From positions 124,001 to 188,000 of the forward strand of contig NZ_JPXI01000029.1 in the NCBI RefSeq assembly GCF_000740675.1: a stretch of DNA of 64,000 nt, in the 5' to 3' direction. This stretch comes from Massilia sp. BSC265. Lineage in GTDB: Bacteria > Pseudomonadota > Gammaproteobacteria > Burkholderiales > Burkholderiaceae_D. Position numbers and translations under genes: made by a program. Position 1 is the stretch's first letter; every line of letters starts with the position of its first letter. Below are positions 10,140 to 19,062 of this stretch, piece after piece. The notes under the pieces are model-generated. The model did no database searches. It was not told the origin of the DNA and worked only from the letters and a program-made list of their open reading frames with translations.

Positions 10140-11069
10140 ATGTTGAAAACACTTCTCAGTTATTTCAAGCAATCTTTTGGGCGGCGTCCGCCTGCAGTGT
10201 TGCTCGATCCTGTGGCGGGACAGCATGCGGACAGCACCGAGCAAATCGGCGGCCTCGGCGGGTCTCGACACATCGTCACAGATATTGGGGGAAAGAAATA
10301 CAACATCGCGTCGGATGACGACTATCTCGAACATATCCGTGGCGTGTTCGAGCCACATATGGTGGAGCTGTTCGACTCCTTGATCAAGCCGGCGGATACC
10401 GTGCTCGACATCGGTGCGAATATCGGTTGCACGGCTATCCTCTTCGGTAGTCGTGCCAACAAGGTTGTATCCTTCGAGCCCTCGCCAAGCACCTATCGCT
10501 TTCTCGAGAAAAACGTCCAGGCATCGGGGCTGAACAATGTCGAACTCAAGAACGTCGGACTAGGCAAGAGCGCGGGTCGGTTTGAACTGACGTTCGCCGC
10601 GAACAACCGCGCAGGCGGCTTCGTATCGAACAAGATGCAGGCATCGGCCGGCCATCAGGTGGAGTCCATCGAGATTGTACAAGGTGACGCTTTCCTTGAG
10701 GAACTGGGCATCACCAGGGTTGATTTTATCAAGATCGATGTCGAAGGCTTCGAACGCGATGTCATCGAAGGACTTGGCAAGACCATTTCAACATCGAGAC
10801 CGATCGTGACGCTCGAACTGAACCACTGGTGCCTTAACGTATTCCAGCGAACCTCGGTGCCTGATTTCTTCGATTTCCTTCGCAGTGTTTTTCCCTACCT
10901 GTATGCTGTCGGAGCAGACGACGTCTGTAATCTGCACGACCCGAGCGATTCCTACCATGTCATGTTCCGTCACGTCGCCAGCGGACACGAATATCAAAAT
11001 ATTGTCGGCGCTTTCGAGTCGGATCAACTGCAAGCATTCAACGCCAAATTCAGACAGCGCGGAGCATGA
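10140..11069 (+). CDS. FkbM-family SAM-dependent methyltransferase
   Basis: A 309-residue protein with an FkbM methyltransferase domain. The SAM-binding glycine motif DTVLDIGANIG lies near residue 87, the acidic motif in VVSFEPSP near residue 116, and the FIKIDVEGFE signature near residue 200. Family members methylate hydroxyl groups on sugars or small molecules, often in polysaccharide or secondary-metabolite clusters, but no such cluster is adjacent. The ATG at 10140 follows GAAAGGA. Codons are visibly richer in A/T than in neighbouring genes, which suggests horizontal acquisition. Intergenic stretches of over 200 bp flank it on both sides. Confidence 0.85.
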   Translation: MLKTLLSYFKQSFGRRPPAVLLDPVAGQHADSTEQIGGLGGSRHIVTDIGGKKYNIASDDDYLEHIRGVFEPHMVELFDSLIKPADTVLDIGANIGCTAILFGSRANKVVSFEPSPSTYRFLEKNVQASGLNNVELKNVGLGKSAGRFELTFAANNRAGGFVSNKMQASAGHQVESIEIVQGDAFLEELGITRVDFIKIDVEGFERDVIEGLGKTISTSRPIVTLELNHWCLNVFQRTSVPDFFDFLRSVFPYLYAVGADDVCNLHDPSDSYHVMFRHVASGHEYQNIVGAFESDQLQAFNAKFRQRGA

Positions 11070-11310
11070 CAGTAGTATCTCGGGAGCACTGTTGAGTTGA
11101 CCGGCCGGGATCGGCCTGTTCTGTCGAACAACTCGCGCTTCCACTACGTTCAGCGGCGATGTCCACGGCATTCCTCCCGCCGCGCGGAAGAGATGATCGA
11201 TCCTCCCTGGCCAGCAGCGCGGGGGGCGGCGTCCAGCGCTGCGCCGGTATGCTCAAGCCGCCAGGCGGGGCGCAGTTCCGTAGGCGCGCATTCACTATCT
11301 GGAGGCGATC

Positions 11311-12090
11311 ATGCAAGCGAGAGCAAGGCTGATTGCTGCGGCCCTGGCGACTATCCTGTCGTGTGGTGCAGGCCCCGGTGCAAATGCAGGCCATGCCGGC
11401 CCGCTGCCCCGGTTGGACGATGCCGAAACCTTCAGGGTCTGGCGCATCGACGCGCTGGCCGGCGATGCGGCCAAACAGGAAGGGCTTGCGGCGCTTCTTC
11501 TTGACCCGCATGCGCGTGCGAACAAAGCCGGCCGGTCCGAAGGCAGCCATTTCCTGGTCCGCGCAGCCATCAGCGGACGAAGCAAGTCCATGCTGCAGTT
11601 GGCGGACCTGTTGGGCCGGGGCGCCTTCGGGTTCAAGAGGAGTCCCGCTGCTGCCCGCTGCTGGTCGGCTACGCCCGATGATTTCGACAGCCGTCTTGCA
11701 TGCCTGAGCCTGACCGATTTCAGGGATCCCCGGGCCCGGGTTCCCTGCAGCGATTTGACGGTCATGAGAGAAGGGGTTCCCGCCGACAGGAAGACGGGTG
11801 CCGCCATGGCCAGGCTCTGCCTGGCGAACAAGACGCCGGCCTTGTTGGTCCCGGGGCCGCCGCCAGGCAAGGAGGCCATCGAGCGCGTACGTTTGTACGC
11901 ACGGCACGGCATCGAGTGGGTGATTACCGGGGACGTCTACGAACACGCGTTCGAACGATACCGCGCCGAGTTCAACGAGACCGTCGTCACGCGCATCGAG
12001 TCCAAGCGTGGCAAGGGCTACATGGAGAGTCTGTCCAGGGATATCGCATTGCGTATTTCAAAACGATACCGAGGCAAGAGTAAAGGGTGA
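11311..12090 (+). CDS. Secreted hypothetical protein with Sel1-like segment
   Basis: A 259-residue protein. Residues 1-27 form a classical signal peptide (basic start, Ala/Leu core, ending near ANAGHA). A segment near residues 90-115 resembles a Sel1-like helix pair (LQLADLLGRGAFG followed by A-A-x-x-W). Several cysteines lie in the middle, plausible for disulfides in the periplasm. The C-terminus is basic. The start at 11311 is supported by GGAGG just upstream. No function can be assigned. It converges on the tctA end of the next operon, whose terminator lies between them. Confidence 0.65.
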   Translation: MQARARLIAAALATILSCGAGPGANAGHAGPLPRLDDAETFRVWRIDALAGDAAKQEGLAALLLDPHARANKAGRSEGSHFLVRAAISGRSKSMLQLADLLGRGAFGFKRSPAAARCWSATPDDFDSRLACLSLTDFRDPRARVPCSDLTVMREGVPADRKTGAAMARLCLANKTPALLVPGPPPGKEAIERVRLYARHGIEWVITGDVYEHAFERYRAEFNETVVTRIESKRGKGYMESLSRDIALRISKRYRGKSKG

Positions 12091-12250
12091 GCGTATGTGG
12101 TACCGCCCAGCAGCCGAAGCGCGCCAGCCGCACCGCGGTGTCGACAGGGCGCCACTGCCGTGTCGGACACGGTGCGACCAAGGAGACGGTCACGGCGTGT
12201 CGCCGGCATGACCGGCATGCCGTCCCACATTCCAGGACGGGACACGTACG

Positions 12251-12280
12251 AAAAAAAAGCCGCCCGTCGAAGGGCGGCTT
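12251..12280 (-). terminator. Intrinsic terminator of the tctCBA operon
   Basis: A perfect 9-bp stem, AAGCCGCCC (12257-12265) with GGGCGGCTT (12272-12280), has a 6-nt loop. The A-run at 12251-12258 becomes a U-tract on the minus strand directly after the hairpin. Orientation and position, about 65 bp after the tctA stop, fit termination of the leftward operon. Confidence 0.85.
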
Positions 12281-12344
12281 TCGGCATGCAAGCCTCGAGA
12301 TCATGTGAGCCGGCAGCTGACCTGGTCGTGCCTGCCGGGCACGT

Positions 12345-13850
12345 TTACTCCTCCTCGTGGAAGGCCTCTTCCCGCTTCTTGCGCAGGGACGGCAAGAGCA
12401 CCACGATCAGGCACAGGGCCGCCATGCCCAGCAGGGTGGCGCTGATCGGACGGGTGACGAACACCGTCGGGTCGCTGTGCGACAGCAGCAGCGCGCGGCG
12501 CAGGTGTTCTTCCATCATCGGGCCGATGATGTAGCCGAGCAGCATCGGCGCCGGTTCCGCGCCCAGCTTGGCGCAGATGTAGCCGAACAGCCCGAACAGC
12601 GCCATCAGGTAGACGTCGAACTGGTTGTTGTTCAGGCTGAACACACCGATCGCGCAGAACATCAGGATGGCCGGGAACAGGCGGTGGTAGGGCACCATGA
12701 TCATCTTGATCCACAGGCCGATCATCGGCAGGTTCAGGACCACCAGGAACAGGTTGCCGAACCACATCGAGACGATCAGGCCCCAGAACAGGGCCGGCTG
12801 TTCGGTCATGACGGCCGGGCCAGGCTGGATGCCCTGGATGATCATGGCGCCGATCATCAGTGCCATCACCGGGTTCGATGGAATACCCAATGTCAACATC
12901 GGGATGAACGAAGTCTGGGCGCCGGCATTGTTGGCGGCCTCGGGGGCCGCCACGCCTTCGATCGCGCCCTTGCCGAATTGCGCGGCATTGGGCGAGACCT
13001 TCTTCTCGATCGAATAGGATGCGAACGAGGCCAGCATGGCACCGCCGCCCGGCAGGATGCCGAGGGCGGAGCCGAGCGCGGTGCCGCGCAGCGTCGGCGC
13101 CGCGATGCGCTTGAGGTCGGCCATGCTCGGCATCAGTCCCGTGACCTTCTTCATCATGAGGCTGCGGTCTTCGTCGTGCTCCAGGTTGCGGATGATCTCG
13201 CCGATACCGAACATGCCCATCGCCACGATCACGAAGTTGATGCCGTCCGCCAGTTCCGGCAGGTCGAAGGTGTAGCGCTGGGCGCCCGAATTGACGTCGG
13301 TGCCGACCAGGCCGAGCAGAAGGCCGAGCAGCACCATGCCGATCGCGTTGAGCAGCGAGCCGCTGGCCAGCACCACGGCGGCCACCAGGCCGAGCACCAT
13401 GAGCGAGAAGTATTCCGCGGAGCCGAACTTGAGCGCGAGTTCGGCCAGAGGAGGCGCGAACAAGGCGAGCAGGACCGTGGCGACGCTGCCGGCAAAGAAG
13501 GACGCCAGCGCGGCGGTGGCGAGCGCCTTTCCGGCGTTGCCGCTGCGTGCCATCTGGTGGCCGTCGAGGGCGGTGACCACCGAGGATGATTCTCCCGGAA
13601 GGTTGACCAGGATGGCCGTGGTCGAGCCGCCGTATTGGGCGCCGTAGTAGATACCGGCCAGCATGATCAGCGACGAGGTCGGCGGCAGGCCGAAGGTGGC
13701 CGGCAGCAGCATCGCGATGGTCGCGATCGGGCCCAGGCCCGGCAGCACGCCGACGGCGGTGCCGACGAAGACGCCGACCAGGCAGTAGAACAGGTTGTTG
13801 AGGGTAAAGGCCGTTTCGAGGCCCAGGGCGAGGTTGGCAAAGATCTCCAT
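12345..13850 (-). CDS. tctA: Tripartite tricarboxylate transporter, large membrane subunit
   Basis: A 501-residue TctA-family (PF01970) permease with about ten to twelve membrane segments. Family hallmarks include the Gly/Pro-rich GVLPGLGPIATIAMLLP near residue 40, the YGAQYGGSTTAILVNLPGE segment, and the repeat-related ALGILPGGGAMLASF in the second half. The protein should form the cytoplasmic-membrane channel with TctB and take substrate from a periplasmic TctC (Bug) protein, driven by an ion gradient. It starts 4 bp after tctB, so the genes form an operon. The substrate is probably a carboxylate, but cannot be named. Confidence 0.93.
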   Translation of the reverse strand: MEIFANLALGLETAFTLNNLFYCLVGVFVGTAVGVLPGLGPIATIAMLLPATFGLPPTSSLIMLAGIYYGAQYGGSTTAILVNLPGESSSVVTALDGHQMARSGNAGKALATAALASFFAGSVATVLLALFAPPLAELALKFGSAEYFSLMVLGLVAAVVLASGSLLNAIGMVLLGLLLGLVGTDVNSGAQRYTFDLPELADGINFVIVAMGMFGIGEIIRNLEHDEDRSLMMKKVTGLMPSMADLKRIAAPTLRGTALGSALGILPGGGAMLASFASYSIEKKVSPNAAQFGKGAIEGVAAPEAANNAGAQTSFIPMLTLGIPSNPVMALMIGAMIIQGIQPGPAVMTEQPALFWGLIVSMWFGNLFLVVLNLPMIGLWIKMIMVPYHRLFPAILMFCAIGVFSLNNNQFDVYLMALFGLFGYICAKLGAEPAPMLLGYIIGPMMEEHLRRALLLSHSDPTVFVTRPISATLLGMAALCLIVVLLPSLRKKREEAFHEEE

Positions 13851-13854
13851 GTGC

Positions 13855-14331
13855 TCACTCTCCGGTCAGCCAGGGGCCGATGATCGGCATCGGCAAGCCG
13901 AGCAGCTTGACGAAGAGGAGCACGGCGAACAGTGTCAGGCCGACCGCGAGCAGCAGCGTGCTGCCGAGCCGGAACTTGGGGCTGGCATACGCGCTCAGCA
14001 TGATCAGCACGAAGGCGGCGATGGCGAGCCCGGCGCCGCGCATCAGCACGCCGAACAGCAGTACCGACCCCAGGATGATGGCGATGTCCTTGATATGGAA
14101 GGTGCCGATCTCGTCACGGGCGCCGGTTGTGCGGCCGATGAAGGCACGCACGATGGCGACCAGGCCGATCAGGGCCAGCAGGTAACCGAGCACGGTCGGA
14201 AAATAGCCTGCCCCCATGCGGCCGGTAGTACCCATGCCGAGCTCGCGGCCGAAATACACGGCGGCCAGCCCGAAGGTAACGAAGATGATGCCGATCCAGA
14301 AATTCTTCGGATGGCGAACGATGGAAGTCAC
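13855..14331 (-). CDS. tctB: Tripartite tricarboxylate transporter, small membrane subunit
   Basis: A 158-residue TctB-family (PF07331) protein with four membrane segments. Translation starts at GTG 14331, chosen because AAGGGG lies six bases upstream and the protein then begins with the usual short cytoplasmic stretch. It is separated from tctC by about 90 bp containing a hairpin and from tctA by only 4 bp. It is the non-catalytic partner of TctA in the membrane complex. Confidence 0.88.
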   Translation of the reverse strand: MTSIVRHPKNFWIGIIFVTFGLAAVYFGRELGMGTTGRMGAGYFPTVLGYLLALIGLVAIVRAFIGRTTGARDEIGTFHIKDIAIILGSVLLFGVLMRGAGLAIAAFVLIMLSAYASPKFRLGSTLLLAVGLTLFAVLLFVKLLGLPMPIIGPWLTGE

Positions 14332-14372
14332 GGCGAACCCCTTGTTGCTTGTTGTTGTCAGGTATTGAAACA

Positions 14373-14400
14373 GGCTGCGCGTCGCTTGGAGCGCGCAGCC
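14373..14400 (-). other. Intercistronic hairpin between tctC and tctB
   Basis: GGCTGCGCG (14373-14381) pairs with CGCGCAGCC (14392-14400). Only three T residues follow on the minus strand, so it is at best a weak attenuator. Such hairpins after a binding-protein gene often keep its mRNA more abundant than the downstream permease mRNA. Confidence 0.45.
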
Positions 14401-14421
14401 GGCAGCATCGGTGCTGCGGAA

Positions 14422-15399
14422 TCAGTCGGCGTACTGACCGGCCTTGGTGATGATCGGCCCCCAGCGATCGATTTCCGCCTTCACGTGGGCGCGCAGCGCT
14501 TCCGGACGGGCGCGGTTTTCAGCCACCGGTTCGGTGCCGAGGTCGGCGAAGCGCTGCTTGACGGTCGGGTCCTTCAAGGCCACGCGCAGGGCGTTCGACA
14601 GGGTCTCCACGACCGGCTTCGGGGTGCCCTTCGGTGCGTACATGCCGTGCCACACGGCGATCTCGAAGCCAGGCAGGCCGGCTTCGGCCATGGTCGGCAC
14701 GTTCGGCATCGAGGCCAGGCGCTGCTTGGTGGTCACGCCGTAGACCTTGACCTTGTTGCTCTTGATCTGGCTGGTGGTGTTGGTGGTCTGGTCGCACATC
14801 AGGTCCACCTGGCCGCCGAGCATGTCGTTCATGGCCGGTCCGGTGCCCTTGTAGGGCACGGTGGTCAGGTCCACGCCGATGGCGGTCTGGAACAGCATGC
14901 CGCACAGGTGCGAGGCCGAGCCGAGGCCGGCATTGGCGTACGTGACCTTGGTCTTGTTGGCCTTCACGTAGGCCAGCAGTTCCTGGAAGTTCTTGGCCGG
15001 AAAGTCCGCCTTGGCGATCAGGGTCATGGGCACGTCGGTGACCAGGCCGATCGGCTCGAAGTCGGTCATCGCGTTGTAGCTCAGCTTGCGGTACAGGGCC
15101 GGCGCGGTCGAGTGGCCGATATGGTGCAGGAAGATCGTGTAGCCGTCCGGCGCCGCCTTGGCCACGCGCGCGGCGCCGATGGTGCCGCCGGCGCCGCCGA
15201 CGTTCTCGACGATGATCTGCTGTTTCAGGGTCTTGCCCATCGACTGGGCCACCAAACGCGCCACGGTGTCGGTCGGCCCGCCGGCGGCGAAGGGCACGAT
15301 CATCGTGACGGTCTTGGTGGGGTAATTCTGGGCTGAAGCGCTGAAGGCGGTGCCGGCAAGGGCGATGGCCGCGACGGAGCGCAGGAATGTGGTTTTCAT
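14422..15399 (-). CDS. tctC: Tripartite tricarboxylate transporter, substrate-binding protein (Bug family)
   Basis: A 325-residue periplasmic binding protein. Residues 1-23 are a signal peptide ending at SASA-Q. The mature part shows Bug-family (PF03401) features: YPTKTVTMIVPFAAGGPTD near the N-terminus, VENVGGAGG, and the PDGYT motif. Many such proteins bind carboxylates through two bridging waters. The start at 15399 has a strong AGAGGAA site. As first gene of the tctCBA operon it probably determines substrate choice. The upstream molybdenum-oxidoreductase genes run in the same direction, raising the possibility that the transported acid is a substrate or product of that enzyme. Confidence 0.92.
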   Translation of the reverse strand: MKTTFLRSVAAIALAGTAFSASAQNYPTKTVTMIVPFAAGGPTDTVARLVAQSMGKTLKQQIIVENVGGAGGTIGAARVAKAAPDGYTIFLHHIGHSTAPALYRKLSYNAMTDFEPIGLVTDVPMTLIAKADFPAKNFQELLAYVKANKTKVTYANAGLGSASHLCGMLFQTAIGVDLTTVPYKGTGPAMNDMLGGQVDLMCDQTTNTTSQIKSNKVKVYGVTTKQRLASMPNVPTMAEAGLPGFEIAVWHGMYAPKGTPKPVVETLSNALRVALKDPTVKQRFADLGTEPVAENRARPEALRAHVKAEIDRWGPIITKAGQYAD

Positions 15400-15733
15400 C
15401 GGTGTCTTCCTCTAACCTCGTTGGTTTCGATTTATCAGTATGGGCGACGCAAGGACAACCACGATGCAGGCCACGACGAATCCAGCCAGCTCCCATGGAG
15501 CGCGTGCATACGCAGGACCCGTTGTACCAGTAAATATACAGGTTTGCAACTACGTGGAAACCCGTATGGCGTAGCGAAAAAGATGCTGAACAATGCGGAG
15601 ATTTCCCAGCCATGCGTCTCCGGCCGCAATGCGTGTCGCATGGCTTTGCCGGTGGGCGAGAACAGTGTCGACAAAAACGTACGGTGGCCGCTGGCGCTGC
15701 CGGCGCCCGTGGGGAGGCGGGCGCCAGGCAGTC
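15400..15733. other. Intergenic region upstream of tctC, 334 bp
   Basis: It separates the paoC-like stop from the tctC start, both leftward. A weak -10-like TATATT (minus strand, 15538-15533) lies about 135 bp before tctC. An inverted repeat GGCGCCC (15702-15708) / GGGCGCC (15719-15725) sits just after the paoC-like stop but lacks an adjacent T-run. No credible gene is seen. Confidence 0.35.
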
Positions 15734-18055
15734 TTACCGCGTTTGCCCCGGCTCCGGCACCGGGATCTCGTGTTCGCCCAGCAGGATCTTGTCCGGCGTG
15801 ATGGGCGTGCTGCGCAGCCGCCTGCCGGTGGCATGGAAGATCGCATTGCTGATCGCGGCCGCCACCGACACGATGCCGATCTCGCCCACGCCCTTGGCGC
15901 CCAGCTGCGCGCTGACGACGCGGTCGTCCTCGTCGGCGAAGATCACCTCGATGTCGTGGACGTCGGCATTGGTCGCCACGTGGTACTCGGCGTAGTTGTG
16001 GTTCATGAAGCGCCCGAAGCGGTGGTCGGTGTAGCTCTCCTCGTGCAGCGCCTGGCTGATGCCCCAGACCACGCCGCCGATCACCTGGCTGGCCGCGGTC
16101 TTGGCGCTGATGATGCGGCCCGCCGCCACGGCATTCACGACACGGGTCACGCGCACGATGCCCAGCTTCTCGTTGACCCGCACCTCGCAGAACACCGCCG
16201 AGTGCACGGCGCGGGTGTACTTGCGCTGCCTGAGCAGCGAAGGCTTCATGAAGAACTTTTCCTCGACCCGGTCGAGGCCGGCGGCGGCCAGCACCTCGCG
16301 CAACTGCATCGCGGTCTCCGGGCGGTTGCGCAGGCGCACCGTACCATCGGCGAATTCCAGGTCCTGGGTGCGTGCCTTGGCGAGAAGCGAGCCCGGCATC
16401 TTGCTCGCCATCTCGATGAGGGTTTTCTTCAGCTTGTCGCAGGCGCCGTGCACGCCGCTGCCCACCGTCGACACGTGCGAGGAGCCGCCTTCGACCGGCG
16501 CGAAAGGCAGGGTCGAGTCGCCCAGCTGGAAGGTGACACGCTCCATCGGCAGGCCCAGGCTTTCGGCGGCGATCATCGACATGACGGTATAGGTGCCGGT
16601 GCCGATGTCCGAGGCGGCGCTGCTCACCACCAGGCGCCCGTCCGCGTGGAACACGGCGCTCACGCGCGCCAGCATGACCAGCGAATCCCACATGCCGGTG
16701 GCCATGCCCCAGCCGACCAGCTCCTCGCCGTCGCGCATCGAACGCGGCTCGATGGGACGGTCCTTCCAGCCGAAGCGCGCGGCGCCCTTGTCGTAGCACT
16801 GGCTCAGCTCCTTGGAGGAGTAGGGCTTGTCTTCGAGCGGATTGCGGTCGGCGTAGTTCAGGCGCCGGAACTCCAGCGGGTCCATCCGCAACTTGTAGGC
16901 CAGCTCGTCCATCGCCACTTCCAGCGCATGCAGGCCATGGGCGGCGCCGGGGGCGCGCATGTCGATCGGCGAATGGCGGTCGTGCGCAACCAGCTTGTAG
17001 CCCAGCTTGATGTTGTCGCAGGCGTACAGCTGGCCGGACCAGTTGACCACCACCTCGACATAGTCTTCCAGGCGCGAGGTCTCCTGGATCGCCTCGTGGA
17101 CGATGGCGGCAAGCTTGCCGTCCCGGTTGGCGGCAAGTTTCACCTTTTGCCAGGTTTCCGGGCGGTGGCCGAAGGTGAACATCTGCTGGCGCGTCAGCAT
17201 GACCCGCACCGAACATTTCAACTTGAGCGCCGCCATTACCGCCAGCGGCAACTGGTACTGCGGGCGCAGGCCGGAACCGAAGGCGCCGCCGACATAGGGG
17301 TTGCGCACCGTGACCTTTTCCTTCTTAATGCCGAAGGCGCGCGAGACGTACCAGCGGTTGTTCTGCGAACTCTGGGTCTTTTCGTAGATCGTCAGGTGGC
17401 CATCCTCGCCATAAACCACGGTGGTGGCGTGCATCTCCATCGGGTTGTGGTGCTCGACGCCGTGGTAGAACTGCGATTCGATCTTGACCTCGGCCTGTTC
17501 ATACGCCTTGTCGGCGTCGCCGGTGGAGCTCGGCGGCGTGAAGCCGGCCTTCAGCGGACGCGGCTTGTAGGCCTGGTCGAGCGAGGCCAGCAGGTTGGTC
17601 TCGTGCGCTTCTTCCTCATAGCTGACTTCCACCAGCTGGGCCGCATGGCGCGCGGCCTCGAAGGTCTCGGCCACGACCAGCGCGACCGGTTGTCCGCTGT
17701 AGAAGATGCGGTCGCTGAACAGGGGCCGGAAGGGCGAGCCGGCGGGAGCCGTCATGTCCTTGTAGGCCAGGTCCCAGCCGCGCACCTTGGGCCGGTTGAG
17801 GTGGGTGAGGACGTCGACCACGCCCGGCGTGGCCAGCGCCGCGCGGGTGTCGATGGCCTTGATGCGCCCCCTGGGCGCGGTGCCGCTGACGACCACGCCG
17901 TAGCGCAGCCCCTCGGCCGGGTGTTCGGCTGCGTATCTCGCTTCGCCGGTCACCTTGGCGCGGCCGTCGACGCGCGAGACCGGCATGCCGATGCGTACCC
18001 GGCCGGTGCCGTCGGGTGCGGTCGGGGTGCGCAGCTCCGGGATCAGGTCGGTCAT
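15734..18055 (-). CDS. Molybdenum-cofactor subunit of an aldehyde oxidoreductase (PaoC-like)
   Basis: A 773-residue xanthine-oxidase-family large subunit. The N-terminal Ald_Xan_dh domain begins near SRVDGRAKVTGEARYAAE. Cofactor-binding glycine motifs are NPYVGGAFGSGL near residue 260 and EGGSSHVSTVGSG near residue 520. The C-terminal GAKGVGEIGIVSV segment carries the expected catalytic Glu. The length matches PaoC-type subunits of E. coli PaoABC, which oxidises aromatic aldehydes to acids. The start overlaps the stop of the FAD subunit (ATGA). No PaoD/XdhC-type maturation factor lies in the window. Confidence 0.9.
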   Translation of the reverse strand: MTDLIPELRTPTAPDGTGRVRIGMPVSRVDGRAKVTGEARYAAEHPAEGLRYGVVVSGTAPRGRIKAIDTRAALATPGVVDVLTHLNRPKVRGWDLAYKDMTAPAGSPFRPLFSDRIFYSGQPVALVVAETFEAARHAAQLVEVSYEEEAHETNLLASLDQAYKPRPLKAGFTPPSSTGDADKAYEQAEVKIESQFYHGVEHHNPMEMHATTVVYGEDGHLTIYEKTQSSQNNRWYVSRAFGIKKEKVTVRNPYVGGAFGSGLRPQYQLPLAVMAALKLKCSVRVMLTRQQMFTFGHRPETWQKVKLAANRDGKLAAIVHEAIQETSRLEDYVEVVVNWSGQLYACDNIKLGYKLVAHDRHSPIDMRAPGAAHGLHALEVAMDELAYKLRMDPLEFRRLNYADRNPLEDKPYSSKELSQCYDKGAARFGWKDRPIEPRSMRDGEELVGWGMATGMWDSLVMLARVSAVFHADGRLVVSSAASDIGTGTYTVMSMIAAESLGLPMERVTFQLGDSTLPFAPVEGGSSHVSTVGSGVHGACDKLKKTLIEMASKMPGSLLAKARTQDLEFADGTVRLRNRPETAMQLREVLAAAGLDRVEEKFFMKPSLLRQRKYTRAVHSAVFCEVRVNEKLGIVRVTRVVNAVAAGRIISAKTAASQVIGGVVWGISQALHEESYTDHRFGRFMNHNYAEYHVATNADVHDIEVIFADEDDRVVSAQLGAKGVGEIGIVSVAAAISNAIFHATGRRLRSTPITPDKILLGEHEIPVPEPGQTR

Positions 18056-19062
18056 GGTCGTTCTCCCTTCGCGTATTCAAGGCCGCGCGCGGCGGTGGTC
18101 AAGGCCTGCGCGATCGCATTGCGCGCCAGCGTGAGCTTGAAGTCGTTCTGGCCGTAGCCTTTGGCGCCGTGCAGCATGATGTCGGCGGCGGCGCCGAAGG
18201 CGTCCGGGCCGGGCGCCTTGCCCTCCAGCGAAGCCTCGGCTTCCTCGACCCGCCAAGGCTTGTGGGCGACGCCGCCCAGCGCGATGCGGGCGGCACGGAT
18301 GGTGCCGCCCTCCATGTCGAGCGCCGCGGCCACCGACACCAGCGCGAACGCGTACGACAGTCGCTCGCGCACCTTCAGGTAGGTGGAGTGGGCGGCGAAG
18401 CGGCTGGCATCGGGCAGCGTGATGTGGGTGACCAGTTCGCCCGGTTCGAGGGTGCTGTCCAGCTCGGGGCGGTCGCCCGGCAGGCGGTGGAAGTCGGCAA
18501 AGGGAATCTCGCGCGTGCCGCGCGCCGAGCGCACGTGCACCACGGCGTCGAGGGCGCGCAGGGCCACGCACATGTCCGAAGGGTGGGTGGCGATGCAATG
18601 CTCGCTGGTGCCGAGGATCGCATGCAGTCGGTTCAGACCGTCCTTTGCGGGGCAGCCGCTGCCCGGTTCGCGCTTGTTGCAGGGCGTGCCGACGTCGTAG
18701 AAGTAATAGCAGCGGGTGCGCTGCAGCAGGTTGCCGCCGTTGGTGGCCATGTTGCGCAGCTGCGGCGAGGCGCCGGCCAGGATGGCGGCGCTCAGCAGCG
18801 GGTAGCGCTCGGCTACCTTCGGGTGGTAGGCGGTATCGGCGTTGCGGGCCAGCGCTCCCAGGCGCAGGCCGCCGCCCGGCCCATCCTCGATCTGGTCGAG
18901 CCCGAGCCCGTTGATGTCCACCAGCTCGCCCGGTTGCATCACGCCTTCCTTCATCAGGTCGAGCAGGTTGGTGCCGCCCGCGATCGGGCGCGCGCCCGGC
19001 GCGGCCAGGCGGGCCAGCGCGGCGTCCACGTCGCTGGCCTGGATAAAGGTGAACGGGTTCAT
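18052..19062 (-). CDS. FAD-binding subunit of the aldehyde oxidoreductase (PaoB-like)
   Basis: A 336-residue CO-dehydrogenase-flavoprotein-family subunit. The FAD pyrophosphate loop is PIAGGTNLLDLMK near residue 30, and the second FAD motif is MATNGGNLLQRTRC near residue 110. Right after it comes a Cys-rich insertion (C-YYFYDVGTP-C-NKREPGSG-C) and a later Cys, the pattern associated with an extra [4Fe-4S] cluster in PaoB-like and 4-hydroxybenzoyl-CoA-reductase-like subunits. ATG 19062 overlaps the stop of the iron-sulfur subunit, and its own stop overlaps the molybdenum subunit start, so all three subunits are translationally coupled. Confidence 0.88.
   Translation of the reverse strand: MNPFTFIQASDVDAALARLAAPGARPIAGGTNLLDLMKEGVMQPGELVDINGLGLDQIEDGPGGGLRLGALARNADTAYHPKVAERYPLLSAAILAGASPQLRNMATNGGNLLQRTRCYYFYDVGTPCNKREPGSGCPAKDGLNRLHAILGTSEHCIATHPSDMCVALRALDAVVHVRSARGTREIPFADFHRLPGDRPELDSTLEPGELVTHITLPDASRFAAHSTYLKVRERLSYAFALVSVAAALDMEGGTIRAARIALGGVAHKPWRVEEAEASLEGKAPGPDAFGAAADIMLHGAKGYGQNDFKLTLARNAIAQALTTAARGLEYAKGERP

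Noticed and set aside
11070..11310. Short frames in the gap between the FkbM and Sel1-like genes
   Set aside because: None combines a start site with coding-like third positions; the translations are low-complexity shadows.
15702..15725. GC hairpin after the paoC-like gene as a terminator
   Set aside because: The nearest T-run on the minus strand is more than 20 bases away, so intrinsic termination is not supported.
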